Shown here piece by piece: positions 7,601 through 17,064 of a stretch of DNA of 64,000 bases. The position numbers were made by a program, and so were the translations under genes. This DNA comes from Fimbriimonas sp. (GTDB lineage Bacteria; Armatimonadota; Fimbriimonadia; Fimbriimonadales; Fimbriimonadaceae), in the NCBI GenBank assembly GCA_031292555.1, contig JARLGV010000022.1, forward strand, positions 107,871 to 171,870, read 5' to 3'. The notes under the pieces are model-generated. The model did not search any database. It worked only from the letters and a program-made list of their open reading frames with translations, and was not told the DNA's origin. How positions within the stretch are numbered: the stretch's first letter is position 1; each line of letters opens with the position of its first letter.

Positions 7601-10600
7601 GTGCTCTTGATAAGTAATCGCAGTAAATGCGTGGGCTTGCTGGGCGTCCTGGGACTGCTGGCAGGCGTAGCTTTTGCAGGCGGGCCTCGTGCCAGCGTGC
7701 CGAAAGCTCCGCAGCTATCGGTCGCCGACGCTCAGAAGAAGCTTGATAAGGCTTCGCATCGATTTATTGAAAATGTTGGCCAATGGCCGGATAAAGCATT
7801 GTTCTTTGCCCGTGCAGATCACCTGAACTACTGGGTGACGAAGCAAGGCTTGACGTTTGACTATTTCTCCGGCAAATCGTCTGGAAAACACCCGACAAAG
7901 CAGGGCCAAGTTGTAGGCATGAGCTTTGACGGCGCCAAATCCTTCAACCCTCGGGGCGAAGGAAAGCTTGGGTTTGTCACCGACTACTTGAATGGCAAGT
8001 TGGTTCGGCGGCATACCGCTCACAGCTTTGCGGGCGCGGTAGCAAAGGATGTCTATCCCGGCGTCGACTTCCACACGTATTACGATCAGGGCAAGCCCCG
8101 GTATGACCTGGTGGTCGCACCGAGCGCCGACCCGAGCGTGATCCGGCTTGCGTTTAGCGGAGCCGATGGCACCGCGATCGCAAGCGACACCATCCAGTTG
8201 AAGACCCATCTCGGGAACTTGCTGGAAGGCAAGCTCTTTGCGTATCAGAACGTAACCGGAAAGAAGAGCCCGGTTTCTGCTCGTTTCGTGCAGCTTGGCG
8301 CCGATCGGTTCGGCTTCAAACTCGGAGCCTATGATCGGTCAAAGGCCCTCGTCATCGACCCACTTGTCTACGGCACGTACTATGGCGGCGACAATGGCAT
8401 GGATGACGTCAAGTCCGTCACTACCGACAGCGCTGGCGGCGTCTACATGACCGGTTGGACGATGGCTCCGGACTTCCCGGCGATCTACGGACCCTACGGC
8501 TTCAATGTCCACGGCCCGTACGGCGGCACACCTTGGCTTGGACGCGACGCGTTCGTTTCAAAGCTTCAAGGCGATGCCTTCAACCACGACTATGCGGCGA
8601 TCATCGCTGGTTCTCTCGAAGATTACGGCCAATACATTGGCGTCGATCCGCACGGCGACGTTTGGGTGGCAGGTCGAACCCAGTCTTCGGACTTTCCAGG
8701 GAACGAGGTCTATCAGCGGCCGAACGTTCAGTTCCTCTACATGTCGCAGACCGTTCGCGGTGGTTGGCACGGGGGTTCATTCGCATTAGCGTACGGCTAC
8801 CAGACAGCATATGAGTCTGACACGGTTGCACTCGCTTGGAACGCGTCGACGACGGCGGTTGCAAATGCATTGGATGCAGCGCTCGGTATTGCTAGCGGCG
8901 TCACGGTCACCTCTACTGGTGGGACCCTGAACCAGGGCGCGACCTATCGCGTTTCCTTGCCGTGGAACTTCCCGCTGCTCATCTCGGTGATTAATAACGA
9001 GCTGGGTCCGAACTACATTCTTCAGAAGAACCCTAACCCGCCGCTTCCTCGCGGTCAGGTAGTTCAGCTTCAGCCGAACGGCGCCACTACGCCGACCAAT
9101 GGAACGTATGCCCTTACGATCCACGCCGGCGCGAACACATACACTACGGCTCCAATCAACTTCGACGCAACCGCTCCTACGGTGCAAACGGCTGTTTCAA
9201 CGGCGGTTGGCCCTGCGCTTGCCGGCAACGTCGTTGTCTCATCCGAGTTTGGCGACACACTGCCGCCTTACCTCATCACGTTTAAGAACGCTTGGGGCAC
9301 AACGCCTCCTACCGTAAGCATCGATAATTCGCTGTTAGTCGGTGGAACGTACAGCCTCGTCACGATTGATCAGTACCTCTTGTACTGGGATCCGAACACG
9401 TCCAAGCCGGTCGGTGGATTCTTCCTGCTGAGCCTTCTTGGCAACTACATCTTCTTCAACTACAACGACTCGGCAGCGACGGTTCTTGCCGGTCTTCAGT
9501 CCGTAGTCGGAGCAACCAATGTGATCGTGACCAACCCGGTGGCAGGAAACTTGCCGACGGGCACCTACCAGATCGCGTTCGTTGGATCGGCGGCTGGTGC
9601 AGTAAACCTGTCACTTGACGATTCGTTCCTAAATAATCGCCCGGTCTACGACTTCCAAGCCAAGACGAGCGACCTTTTCGTGATGCGCTTCGAACAGAGC
9701 CAGACCACGGTCCTCGACCCGGTCACTCACGAGTCGGTGCTCCTCTGGGGCGGGGATGCAGATGAGTATCTCGCTGGATTCTCGATCATGCCGGAGACCA
9801 ATCCGCAACCGACGGATCCCGTAACATTCGCCTTCGGCGGAACGGTGGCTCCAGCTGGTTACCAGCAGCTCGTGCCTGTCAGCCCGATCCCATCTGGATT
9901 CCCAGGCGGTCAAGCCGGCTTTATCTCGAAGTACACATTCAACGTAGGGAATCTATCCTTCACGGCTGATCCAGTCATTCCGAGATATGTAGCAGGCGGC
10001 GGCAGTGCGGCTCTTGATTCGAACGGACTGGTGCACGGTGGCTCGAGCAATATCGATCTCACCGGCGTAGCGATGGATCCCCAAGGAACCGTCTACACGG
10101 GTGGCACCTGCCACTACAACGGCAACTTCGACACCGCGACGATCGTCGGCGGAGCGACGGGACCATTTGTCACGACAAAGGGCGTCTTTGCTGGCGGCCG
10201 GCTCCTTCGGAACGACGACTTGTTCGTTCAGAAGTACACGCCGGACGGAACGATGGCCTATTCGGCCCTCATCGGCGGCAACGACTACGACACGGCAGGC
10301 GGTCTTGATTTTGACCTTGATGGCGCAACCATTAACGCTGGAAGCAGCATCTGTGTCGATCAGAACTTCGATCTTTACATCACAGGTATTTCGGGATCGT
10401 TCAACTTCCCGCGAACTCGCGGCGTCTACGGCGAGACATTCAATGCCGCCAACAACGTCACGGTTACGAAGATCAGTTCGGATGCATCCAAGCTCCTTTA
10501 CTCGACGAACTTGAAGACGAACGGCTTGGTCCTTCCTGCCGGCGTCGGAGTGGACCCTAGCGGTGACGCATTCGTCACCGGTAACGTTCATGCCGACTGG

Positions 10601-13093
10601 TACGACTTCCCCGACACGTTCACGGAAGATCCGACGACTGCGGCCAACCCGAACCAGCCTAACAGCATGCCGTTAGGCGCAATTCAGGTAACCACACAGG
10701 GTGTGAACGGGGCAGTTGAAACAGCTCTCGTGGGCGCCAATCCTCAGCCGGCTGGCGGAGCATCGGACATCGCCACAACCGAAGGGTTCTTGAACATGTT
10801 GAACTCGTCGGCGACGACTCTCCTCTATGGAACGTATCTCGGCGGCGCGCTGGACGACCGCGTCTACGGACCATTCGTGGATAGCTTCGGCGACGTCTGG
10901 GTCTATGGGTGGACTGACTCATTCCGACAGTACGCCGTTTTCAGCTCAAGCGGCACTCCGACCGTCTACACCGACTATGCTTCGCTTCCTGCGGCGATGA
11001 TTTCGCCTCTAGCGTTCAAGTCGACTCCGGACGCCGGCGGCTACACGACGCTGAACGGAATTCTGTTCGGCGCCCTGTCGCAAACGTATCCGAACTATAC
11101 GCCGTGGAGCTGGGCTCCGACGACGACCGCTCCGGGCTATGCCGTGCCCACTATCCAGGCTGCTTATGGCCGAGACGGATGGGTCGACAAGCTCCGAATC
11201 AACCTTTCTTCGGTATCGAGTGTAACGTTCAACCCGAGCACCATCCCTGGTGGACTCGGAGCGAGTACCACCGGTACGATCACGTTGAGCCAAGGAGCTC
11301 CCACGGGCGGCGCGAACATCGTTCTGACGCTCAATAGCACGGCGGCTGCCTCCTTCTCGTCTGACCCGACGAATCCGCTTGGAACGTTGGTTGTGACGAT
11401 TCCGGCTGGCGCTACCACAGCAACGTTCACGGTCTATACCGAGGGCGTCACGCTGAATACGTCGGTCTTGGTTACGGCAACGTATCAAGGCAGCTTCTCG
11501 ATTGGTCAGTTCACGGTTATCCCGTGGCTCACCCAGTTCTCGATCACCCCGACCAGCGTTGTCGGCGGAAACGCCATCAGTGGTAGGGTCACGCTCGCTG
11601 CGCTACCTCCGACCGGAAGTGGCGGTATCACGGTCAACGTGCTCACCGACAACGTGTCCATCGTGAACTTCGGCGGAAACGCCTCGACGACGGTCACGGT
11701 TCCTGAAGGTCAGACGTCGGCTTCGTTCGAGATCGACACGAGCGGCGTGGGAACTATCTCCTACCCGACAATCACTGCTTCGCTCTTGGGCGTGGGTCTA
11801 ACCCAGACGCTTGAGGTGACGCTTGCCAATCTCGTATCGGTGACGTTCAACGAGAACCCGGTTGCGGGTGGCACGGTTGTTACGGGAACGGTCAACCTAA
11901 ACGGTCAGGCAACTGGTCCGTTCTACGTATACGTGACGGCAACTTCGGTCCCGGCAAACCCGGTCTTCAAGATCGACACCGGTGACAAGGTGGATCCGAG
12001 CCGACTGGCCTTCCCGCAGGGCGCGACGACTGAGTCGTTCTCTATCTTCACTCCTTACGAGGGAGCGAATGCGGTAGCGGTCATCTCTGCTCATCGGCCC
12101 GCACAAGGCAACTACATCGAACAGACTCTCCAGAACACGCTCAACGTCCAAGACGACGATCTGACTGGACTGTCGATCCTCCCGACGGAGGTCGCCGGTG
12201 GAACGCCATCGGTTGGCACGGTAACGATCGCCAATGCCGCTCCTGTCGGCGGAGTCGTCGTGAATCTGGCCGTCGTCAATAAGGCGAACCCGGCCGGCGC
12301 TTGTGCGACGAGCGTTCCAACTACGGTTATCGTTCCGTCAGGCGCCACTAGCGTCAACTTCCCGATCACCACGGCTGTCGTGGGCGTCGGCGAAGTCGAC
12401 ACGGTCACCGCCTCAAGAGGACCGGTATCGTTCAATCAGTCGGCCGACCTGACGGTTGATGGCGTGACCTTCACGCTGTCGCTGGCTCCGTCGACCGTCA
12501 TTGGCGGAACGAGCGGTTCTTCGACCGGTACGATCACGATCCCGGCTGCTGCGCCTGCAGGAGGTCTCACCTTCTCGCTGGCTGCTCTGGCCTCCTCGGC
12601 CTCCTTGCCGTACACCACGAGCACGGACGCCACGGTTCCGGCGAGCGTAACGATTCCGGAGAAGGCCACTTCGGCGACCTTCACGATTACAACGACTCCT
12701 CCTGCAGTTCCGAATGACACGGCCCAGATCTGGGCCACGATCACCGGCGGAACGCTTGTAACCGGTCCCGGATCGGCCGAGCAGGATCTAACGATCCAGC
12801 AGGTTGGCGTTTCGTCGATCCGGTTCATCCCGAGCGTTCTGTCTGGAAGAGCGCCGCGCAACCGAACGACCTGCATCGTCACATTGAACGGCCCGTCGAC
12901 TGGAGGAAACATCAGCCTGTCTTCGAGCGTCGCTTCAATTCTGAATGTGCCGGCCACGGTAGCAATCGCTAAGGGAGCCACGTCGGTGACTTTCACATGC
13001 ACCGCGAACATGGTATCGAGAACCTTGGCAACCGTCGTAACCGCATCTTACGGTGCGGGATCGGCTGCAACCCAGGTTGTCGTCACCCGATAG
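7601..13093 (+). CDS. Giant secreted protein: DUF7948, SBBP propeller, Calx-beta-like repeats
   Basis: GTG 7601 is chosen because AGAGGTG lies 8 bases upstream and the product then starts with a clean signal peptide (LLGVLGLLAGVAFAGG); ATG 7469 would add 44 residues before it. Of 1830 residues, about 53-253 match the DUF7948 type (HRFIENVGQWPDKALFFAR) that precedes SBBP propellers. About 255-1200 hold SBBP-like blades (GGVYMTGWT, DVWVAGRTQSSDFPG, DLYITGISGSFNFP, DVWVYGWTD). Between blades, about 386-683, sit three copies of another repeat with the pattern hydrophobic-D/N-A-T/S-A-x-x-V-x-x-A. About 1205-1830 are six Ig-like repeats of some 95-110 residues (PSTIPGG, GTITL, APTGG, VTIPAGATTATFTV), resembling Calx-beta or Big-type adhesin modules. 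No sortase motif or type IX C-terminal domain is evident; the chain ends within the last repeat. A cell-surface or secreted adhesion role is inference. Confidence 0.85.
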   Translation: MLLISNRSKCVGLLGVLGLLAGVAFAGGPRASVPKAPQLSVADAQKKLDKASHRFIENVGQWPDKALFFARADHLNYWVTKQGLTFDYFSGKSSGKHPTKQGQVVGMSFDGAKSFNPRGEGKLGFVTDYLNGKLVRRHTAHSFAGAVAKDVYPGVDFHTYYDQGKPRYDLVVAPSADPSVIRLAFSGADGTAIASDTIQLKTHLGNLLEGKLFAYQNVTGKKSPVSARFVQLGADRFGFKLGAYDRSKALVIDPLVYGTYYGGDNGMDDVKSVTTDSAGGVYMTGWTMAPDFPAIYGPYGFNVHGPYGGTPWLGRDAFVSKLQGDAFNHDYAAIIAGSLEDYGQYIGVDPHGDVWVAGRTQSSDFPGNEVYQRPNVQFLYMSQTVRGGWHGGSFALAYGYQTAYESDTVALAWNASTTAVANALDAALGIASGVTVTSTGGTLNQGATYRVSLPWNFPLLISVINNELGPNYILQKNPNPPLPRGQVVQLQPNGATTPTNGTYALTIHAGANTYTTAPINFDATAPTVQTAVSTAVGPALAGNVVVSSEFGDTLPPYLITFKNAWGTTPPTVSIDNSLLVGGTYSLVTIDQYLLYWDPNTSKPVGGFFLLSLLGNYIFFNYNDSAATVLAGLQSVVGATNVIVTNPVAGNLPTGTYQIAFVGSAAGAVNLSLDDSFLNNRPVYDFQAKTSDLFVMRFEQSQTTVLDPVTHESVLLWGGDADEYLAGFSIMPETNPQPTDPVTFAFGGTVAPAGYQQLVPVSPIPSGFPGGQAGFISKYTFNVGNLSFTADPVIPRYVAGGGSAALDSNGLVHGGSSNIDLTGVAMDPQGTVYTGGTCHYNGNFDTATIVGGATGPFVTTKGVFAGGRLLRNDDLFVQKYTPDGTMAYSALIGGNDYDTAGGLDFDLDGATINAGSSICVDQNFDLYITGISGSFNFPRTRGVYGETFNAANNVTVTKISSDASKLLYSTNLKTNGLVLPAGVGVDPSGDAFVTGNVHADWYDFPDTFTEDPTTAANPNQPNSMPLGAIQVTTQGVNGAVETALVGANPQPAGGASDIATTEGFLNMLNSSATTLLYGTYLGGALDDRVYGPFVDSFGDVWVYGWTDSFRQYAVFSSSGTPTVYTDYASLPAAMISPLAFKSTPDAGGYTTLNGILFGALSQTYPNYTPWSWAPTTTAPGYAVPTIQAAYGRDGWVDKLRINLSSVSSVTFNPSTIPGGLGASTTGTITLSQGAPTGGANIVLTLNSTAAASFSSDPTNPLGTLVVTIPAGATTATFTVYTEGVTLNTSVLVTATYQGSFSIGQFTVIPWLTQFSITPTSVVGGNAISGRVTLAALPPTGSGGITVNVLTDNVSIVNFGGNASTTVTVPEGQTSASFEIDTSGVGTISYPTITASLLGVGLTQTLEVTLANLVSVTFNENPVAGGTVVTGTVNLNGQATGPFYVYVTATSVPANPVFKIDTGDKVDPSRLAFPQGATTESFSIFTPYEGANAVAVISAHRPAQGNYIEQTLQNTLNVQDDDLTGLSILPTEVAGGTPSVGTVTIANAAPVGGVVVNLAVVNKANPAGACATSVPTTVIVPSGATSVNFPITTAVVGVGEVDTVTASRGPVSFNQSADLTVDGVTFTLSLAPSTVIGGTSGSSTGTITIPAAAPAGGLTFSLAALASSASLPYTTSTDATVPASVTIPEKATSATFTITTTPPAVPNDTAQIWATITGGTLVTGPGSAEQDLTIQQVGVSSIRFIPSVLSGRAPRNRTTCIVTLNGPSTGGNISLSSSVASILNVPATVAIAKGATSVTFTCTANMVSRTLATVVTASYGAGSAATQVVVTR

Positions 13094-13105
13094 CCTGAGC
13101 TGCAG

Positions 13106-13144
13106 AAAACCCCCGGACCTGTAAGGTCCGGGGGTTTTCTTGTT
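13106..13144 (+). terminator. Intrinsic terminator of giant repeat gene
   Basis: A perfect GC-rich stem CCCCCGGACC / GGTCCGGGGG (13110-13119 with 13125-13134), loop TGTAA, then TTTTCTTG. Upstream AAAA pairs with TTTT, so the hairpin could also work for the opposite strand. It lies 12 bases after the stop at 13093. Confidence 0.9.
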
Positions 13145-13226
13145 TATGACTGTATTGGCCCGGATGATCTGGTGTGCGAACGGCGTCTTTCAGTTGATCG
13201 TGCTCAATCTGGAGGGTAGGCGTATT

Positions 13227-14636
13227 GTGGGCGTTCTTGTGCGCATAGCTTGGTTACTCGGCGCATCGTTCGTTTCGGGGTGCCTAATCGTTCTCGCCCT
13301 TCCTCCGAGTGGTCGTGGAACATTGGCATGGTTCGCGATGACTCCTGTGTTTCTGGCATCGAGAAGGACGAGATTCGTCGCAGGTTTCGTCTCCGCTCTG
13401 GGTGCCTGCGCGGTCGCCTCCATCGCTTCAGTAACTGGAGTGTTCTATTCGCTTGGGGACTCGAATGGCGTGCCCGAATGGACCTACGTTGGAATGGCGC
13501 TGTTTGGATTCGTGTTCGGCACGTTGGCAGGTTTGAACTCGGAGATCCGCGTTTGGAATTTTAGAACGGTGTTGGGTCTGGCAGCGATTGGTGTTTTGCT
13601 GGAGTCGATTCTACTCTGGGTGTTGCCTGCCCCTTTCGAACTTTCACAGGCAGGGTCAATGATGATGCTTTGGCTTGCCGGAAGCACAGGTATCTGGGGA
13701 GTGGGCTTTGCGCTATGGTTCGTGAACCTCGTTCTCGCAAACTCAGACAAGTCAATTGCGTTCCGGGGAGTGGCGTGCGCGACATTCATAGGCCTGCTAT
13801 ATTTGGTCAATGTGATCGCTCTCAGGACGGAGCGTCATGCAGACGACATCACGGTGGGAGTTGTGCAATCAAGTTCCACGAGCCTTTCTGAGATGCGCAG
13901 TTTGAGTCGGTTAGCCGAAAGCGGTGGGGCCATTTTGGTCGTGTGGCCGGAGTTTTCTGGAATCATGGATGTCAGAAACGGGGACAGCAAGATCCTCCGT
14001 GCGCTAGCACATGAGAAGGGAATGCCTGCCTTTGTGACAAGTTTCCGGGATGAGCACGAGCCTCTGCCCCACAATGCGGCTTCACTGTTCGATCGAAGCG
14101 GCGAATCCAAGCGCTACTTCAAGCGGAAGTTGTTTGCCGCCGAGAAGCAAATGCACGCTCCCGGAACTCACCCGTTGGCGGTGTCCACGCCTTTCGGACA
14201 GTTGGGGCTGAACATTTGCTACGATTCGTGCTTTCCGGCCGTCATGAGGGACACTGCAAGGGAAGGGGCTGATGTAATCGCGCTGCCAACGATTGACCCA
14301 GAATCCCCCTATGGGTTCTTTGCAGCGAACCATGCAGCGTTTGGCGCCTTCAGGTCGGCGGAAGAAGGGCTGTCAATCATCCGTTCGGATGGCGGAGCCT
14401 ACTCAACGATTACGAACAACCAGGGCGTAATTGTCGGGCAACTCGGGGCGGTGGCGGATCGTGTCTTGGTCGCCTCGGTTCCAAGCCATTCGAGATGGAC
14501 GCTTTACAAGTGGGCGGGCGACTGGTTCCTCTACCTCTGTGGGGCAATAGTCGTGTGGGCGGTTTGGCCATGGCTGGCGAAGGTGGCCAAGGGCCGGTCA
14601 AAAGAGGTAGGTTCTTTCGACCGGCTCGGATCCTAG
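13227..14636 (+). CDS. lnt: Apolipoprotein N-acyltransferase-like protein (Lnt)
   Basis: Lnt transfers an acyl chain to the N-terminal cysteine of lipoproteins in the inner membrane. The N-terminal half has about six to seven hydrophobic segments; the C-terminal half is a nitrilase fold with the triad in order: Glu242 in VVWPEFSG, Lys301 in KRKLF and Cys331 in NICYDSC, corresponding to Glu267, Lys335 and Cys387 of the E. coli enzyme. Start GTG 13227 has GGAGGG at 13211 and AGG at 13218; an upstream ATG at 13140 would fall inside the terminator. Length 469 residues is slightly short of the usual 500-510. It fits a diderm cell with lipoproteins such as the one at 22097. The gene overlaps gpmA convergently by four bases. 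A specialised acyltransferase paralog is possible. Confidence 0.8.
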   Translation: MGVLVRIAWLLGASFVSGCLIVLALPPSGRGTLAWFAMTPVFLASRRTRFVAGFVSALGACAVASIASVTGVFYSLGDSNGVPEWTYVGMALFGFVFGTLAGLNSEIRVWNFRTVLGLAAIGVLLESILLWVLPAPFELSQAGSMMMLWLAGSTGIWGVGFALWFVNLVLANSDKSIAFRGVACATFIGLLYLVNVIALRTERHADDITVGVVQSSSTSLSEMRSLSRLAESGGAILVVWPEFSGIMDVRNGDSKILRALAHEKGMPAFVTSFRDEHEPLPHNAASLFDRSGESKRYFKRKLFAAEKQMHAPGTHPLAVSTPFGQLGLNICYDSCFPAVMRDTAREGADVIALPTIDPESPYGFFAANHAAFGAFRSAEEGLSIIRSDGGAYSTITNNQGVIVGQLGAVADRVLVASVPSHSRWTLYKWAGDWFLYLCGAIVVWAVWPWLAKVAKGRSKEVGSFDRLGS

Positions 14637-15235
14637 AGGATCTCTTTGGAAACGACTTTGCCCTCCAGGGTGAAGTCGTAGACGAGAGGTACTCCGGTTG
14701 CCAGGTTCAGTTCAAGGACCTCTTCACGCGAGAGCTTATCCAACTGCATGACGATTGAGCGGTTCGAGTTGCCGTGGGCTACTACCAGAACGTTCTTGCC
14801 TTGCGTGATGTCGCCCATGATGCATCGGTCGAAGAAGGGAAGCGTTCGCGCTGCCGTCATTTCGAGCGACTCGCCGTTGGGGGGCGGAACGTCGTAGCTT
14901 CGTCGCCAAATGTGGACTTGCTCTTTGCCGAATTTTGCGGCCGTCTGAGTTTTGTTGAGACCTTGCAGATCGCCGTAGTGGCGCTCGTTTAGCGCCTCAT
15001 CGCGGATCGTGGGGATCTCCTTGCCGATTTCGCCAAGAATGATCGCCAGAGTGTGCTGAGCGCGCGTGAGTGAACTTGTGTACGCCACATCGATGGGAAC
15101 GTTCAGAAGTTTCTGGCCGGCGCCCTTGGCTTCATCTCGACCTTTGGGAGTAAGGGGCACGTCGACCCAGCCGGTGAACCGATCCTCTAAATTCCAGAGG
15201 GATTGTCCGTGTCGGACAAGAATGAGTTTAGGCAT
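14633..15235 (-). CDS. gpmA: 2,3-bisphosphoglycerate-dependent phosphoglycerate mutase
   Basis: It interconverts 2- and 3-phosphoglycerate in glycolysis. The start MPKLILVRHGQSLWN at 15235 is chosen because the family begins just before the RHG motif; 13 extra upstream residues are unlike the family. The catalytic His is in RHGQS (residue 9), the phosphate-pocket Arg in DRFTGWVD, Glu in ALNERHYGDLQG, and the second His in VAHGNSNR. At 200 residues it is at the short end for GpmA (E. coli about 250), but all motifs are present. It converges on the lnt-like gene with a four-base overlap. TAAACT at 15252-15247 may be a -10 that gives a leader of about five bases. Confidence 0.9.
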   Translation of the reverse strand: MPKLILVRHGQSLWNLEDRFTGWVDVPLTPKGRDEAKGAGQKLLNVPIDVAYTSSLTRAQHTLAIILGEIGKEIPTIRDEALNERHYGDLQGLNKTQTAAKFGKEQVHIWRRSYDVPPPNGESLEMTAARTLPFFDRCIMGDITQGKNVLVVAHGNSNRSIVMQLDKLSREEVLELNLATGVPLVYDFTLEGKVVSKEIL

Positions 15236-15677
15236 GTAACTGGCCCAGTTTACCGGGAAGAGGATTCTTGGCAAGTGCTTCCGGGGCAGTCTACGGGCTC
15301 CCGTATGGACCGGTCTGAGCTTTTTCAGACCGGCCGTTCAAGGTATGTGAAGCAGAATGATGGCTGAACCACGGCTCTTGATGAGCCTGTCAGCGAGCGG
15401 ACCTTTAAGATGGAAGTAGTGCATTGAGGATCAGGTTTCGGTTGCCCAAGTTCAACTTGCTTGGATGTTCCGCTTGGATCTTTGCGAACGCGGCATTGAT
15501 GCTGTTTGGCTATAGCCGTTGCGCGCTGTATGCCTTCTCTCCGACCGTCACAAAGCAATCGGACTGGCAGATTTGGAGGAAAGTTGTGTTGAGCCCGCCA
15601 TACACCCTTGTGTGGTTGTGGTTGGGTATGTCTCTTCTTTGTTTCTGGCCCTTCGACGGGCAGGGACGGGCGCGTGG
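15236..15677. other. 442-base region between gpmA and pyrC
   Basis: It contains a perfect 9-base-pair hairpin at 15310-15333 (CCGGTCTGA / TCAGACCGG, loop GCTTTT) without a T tract, and a doubtful 85-codon frame at 15424-15681 described separately. Otherwise nothing is recognised. Confidence 0.4.
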
Positions 15678-15681
15678 TTAG
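15424..15681 (+). CDS. Possible small two-helix membrane protein
   Basis: An 85-codon frame from TTG 15424 encodes two hydrophobic segments (GCSAWIFANAALMLFGYS and TLVWLWLGMSLLCFW) joined by a polar loop, followed by a basic tail. It is convergent with the dihydroorotase gene and overlaps its last four bases. No ribosome site is visible before TTG and no family is recognised. It could be a real small inner-membrane protein or chance. Confidence 0.35.
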   Translation: MRIRFRLPKFNLLGCSAWIFANAALMLFGYSRCALYAFSPTVTKQSDWQIWRKVVLSPPYTLVWLWLGMSLLCFWPFDGQGRARG

Positions 15682-17003
15682 GTGAAATCTAGCATGCGGC
15701 CCGTCGGCGAACCTGCGAGTTGACCCTCGCGAACGGCAACTCGACCGTTAAGAACTACATGTTCCACCCAGCCGGTTAGCGTCTCACCTTCATAGGGGCT
15801 CCATCCGCACTTGCTCTGAACCATGCTGCGCTCGAAGACTCGCGAGCGCTTGGCGTCCACTAGCGTAAGGTCGGCATCGAAGCCGACTTCGATGCGACCC
15901 TTGCCGTGAATCCCATAGATCAGTGCCGGCGCCTCGCAGGCCATCCTAACAATCGTCTCAATGCCGATTCGTCCTTGAGACGCAAACGTTAGTAGGACTG
16001 ACAGCATGGTCTGAACGCCTGGCATTCCGCTTGGACTAGCGGGATAGGGTTGAGACTTTTCAGCAAGCGTGTGGGGGGCGTGGTCACTGCCGAAGACGTC
16101 GAAAACCCCCTCGCTAAGAGCTTGCCAGAGCCCGTCTCGATGTTCGGAAGAGCGAATGGGCGGGTTCATTTGCGCGAGCGATCCCAGCCGGTCGTAGCAG
16201 TCGGGAGCGGTGAAGAACAGATGTTGCGGCGTAACCTCGGCGGTTGTCCCAAGACCCTCGCGTTTTGCCTTGGCGATCATCGGAGATTCCAGTGCTGTCG
16301 ATACGTGCAGAATGTGGACGGGACGGCCAGTCTCGTGGGATAGACGCAAGATTCGTTCAGTGGCCAGACGGGCACTCTCCGCATCGCGAAGGAAAGGGTG
16401 CTCCCGGGCATGCGCCTCCGAACTGATCAGGGCCTTGCGTTCGCGGTTTCTTGGCTCATCTTCGGCGTGGATCGGACACCGCTTTCGTCCTGCCAGTAAG
16501 ACCTGCCTTAGCTCGTCGTCCTGGCCGACAAGCAATGGGCCGGTGGAGCTTCCCATGAAGATCTTTATTCCTGGAGTGCCGGGCAGCATCTCCAACTCGG
16601 GCAGATGCTCTACGTTGTCGGTCGTGGCGCCTACGAAGAAGCCATAGTGACACCACGCTCTTCCCGCGGCTCGGGAAAGCTTGTCTTCCAATGTCAGTTG
16701 GGTAGTCGTCGTCGGATTCGTATTTGGCATTTCGAGAATGCTCGTCACGCCGCCGACCAAAGCGGAGCGGGTACCGGACTCCAAATCTTCCTTGTGCTCG
16801 AGTCCAGGCTCGCGAAAGTGGACTTGGGTGTCGATAAGACCAGGGAGCACGATCAAGTGTTCAGCGTCGAGTGTTTCGTTGGCGGTAGCTCCCGACAGAT
16901 CCCCGATCGCTGTAATCTTGTCTCCGCGAATGCCGATGTCTCCTACGCGAGGTTCTTGGGGAGAAAAGAGCGTTCCGTTTCGGACGAGCAAGTCGAAGTG
17001 CAC
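15678..17003 (-). CDS. pyrC: Dihydroorotase
   Basis: It cyclises N-carbamoyl-aspartate to dihydroorotate in pyrimidine synthesis. GTG 17003 is chosen because the amidohydrolase domain begins at HFDLLVRNG and AGGAA lies just upstream; the longer frame adds 31 hydrophobic residues unlike the family and would overlap the divergent xth promoter. Motifs: QVHFREPG near residue 64, EMPNTNPTT, GIKIFMGSSTG (lysine that is carboxylated in the family), HAEDEP, HILHVSTA and VFGSDHAPHT. The first residue of the usual HxH metal motif is Gln here (D-T-Q-V-H). From memory this occurs in a subclass of bacterial dihydroorotases with the same long HFREPG signature, so it is not proof of inactivity. An allantoinase or hydantoinase role is less likely because of the MPNTNP motif. 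441 residues. Confidence 0.85.
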   Translation of the reverse strand: MHFDLLVRNGTLFSPQEPRVGDIGIRGDKITAIGDLSGATANETLDAEHLIVLPGLIDTQVHFREPGLEHKEDLESGTRSALVGGVTSILEMPNTNPTTTTQLTLEDKLSRAAGRAWCHYGFFVGATTDNVEHLPELEMLPGTPGIKIFMGSSTGPLLVGQDDELRQVLLAGRKRCPIHAEDEPRNRERKALISSEAHAREHPFLRDAESARLATERILRLSHETGRPVHILHVSTALESPMIAKAKREGLGTTAEVTPQHLFFTAPDCYDRLGSLAQMNPPIRSSEHRDGLWQALSEGVFDVFGSDHAPHTLAEKSQPYPASPSGMPGVQTMLSVLLTFASQGRIGIETIVRMACEAPALIYGIHGKGRIEVGFDADLTLVDAKRSRVFERSMVQSKCGWSPYEGETLTGWVEHVVLNGRVAVREGQLAGSPTGRMLDFT

Positions 17004-17051
17004 GGTTCCTATTTTGGCGCGACGCCATAGCCCTCTGGGCCCAAAGAAGAA

Positions 17052-17057
17052 TAAAAT
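17052..17057 (+). promoter_or_regulatory. -10 element TAAAAT, leaderless start of xth
   Basis: TAAAAT ends seven bases before 17064, so transcription would start at or next to the ATG at 17065. No -35 match and no Shine-Dalgarno are seen, as expected for a leaderless message. Confidence 0.5.
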
Positions 17058-17064
17058 CGATCCG

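Noticed and set aside
15310..15333. 9-pair hairpin as terminator of pyrC
   Set aside because: Perfect stem, but no T tract on either strand and more than 340 bases from the pyrC stop.
16681..17064. Upstream in-frame extension of the exonuclease gene
   Set aside because: It runs antisense through the dihydroorotase gene, lacks family similarity and ends at the clear family start at 17065.
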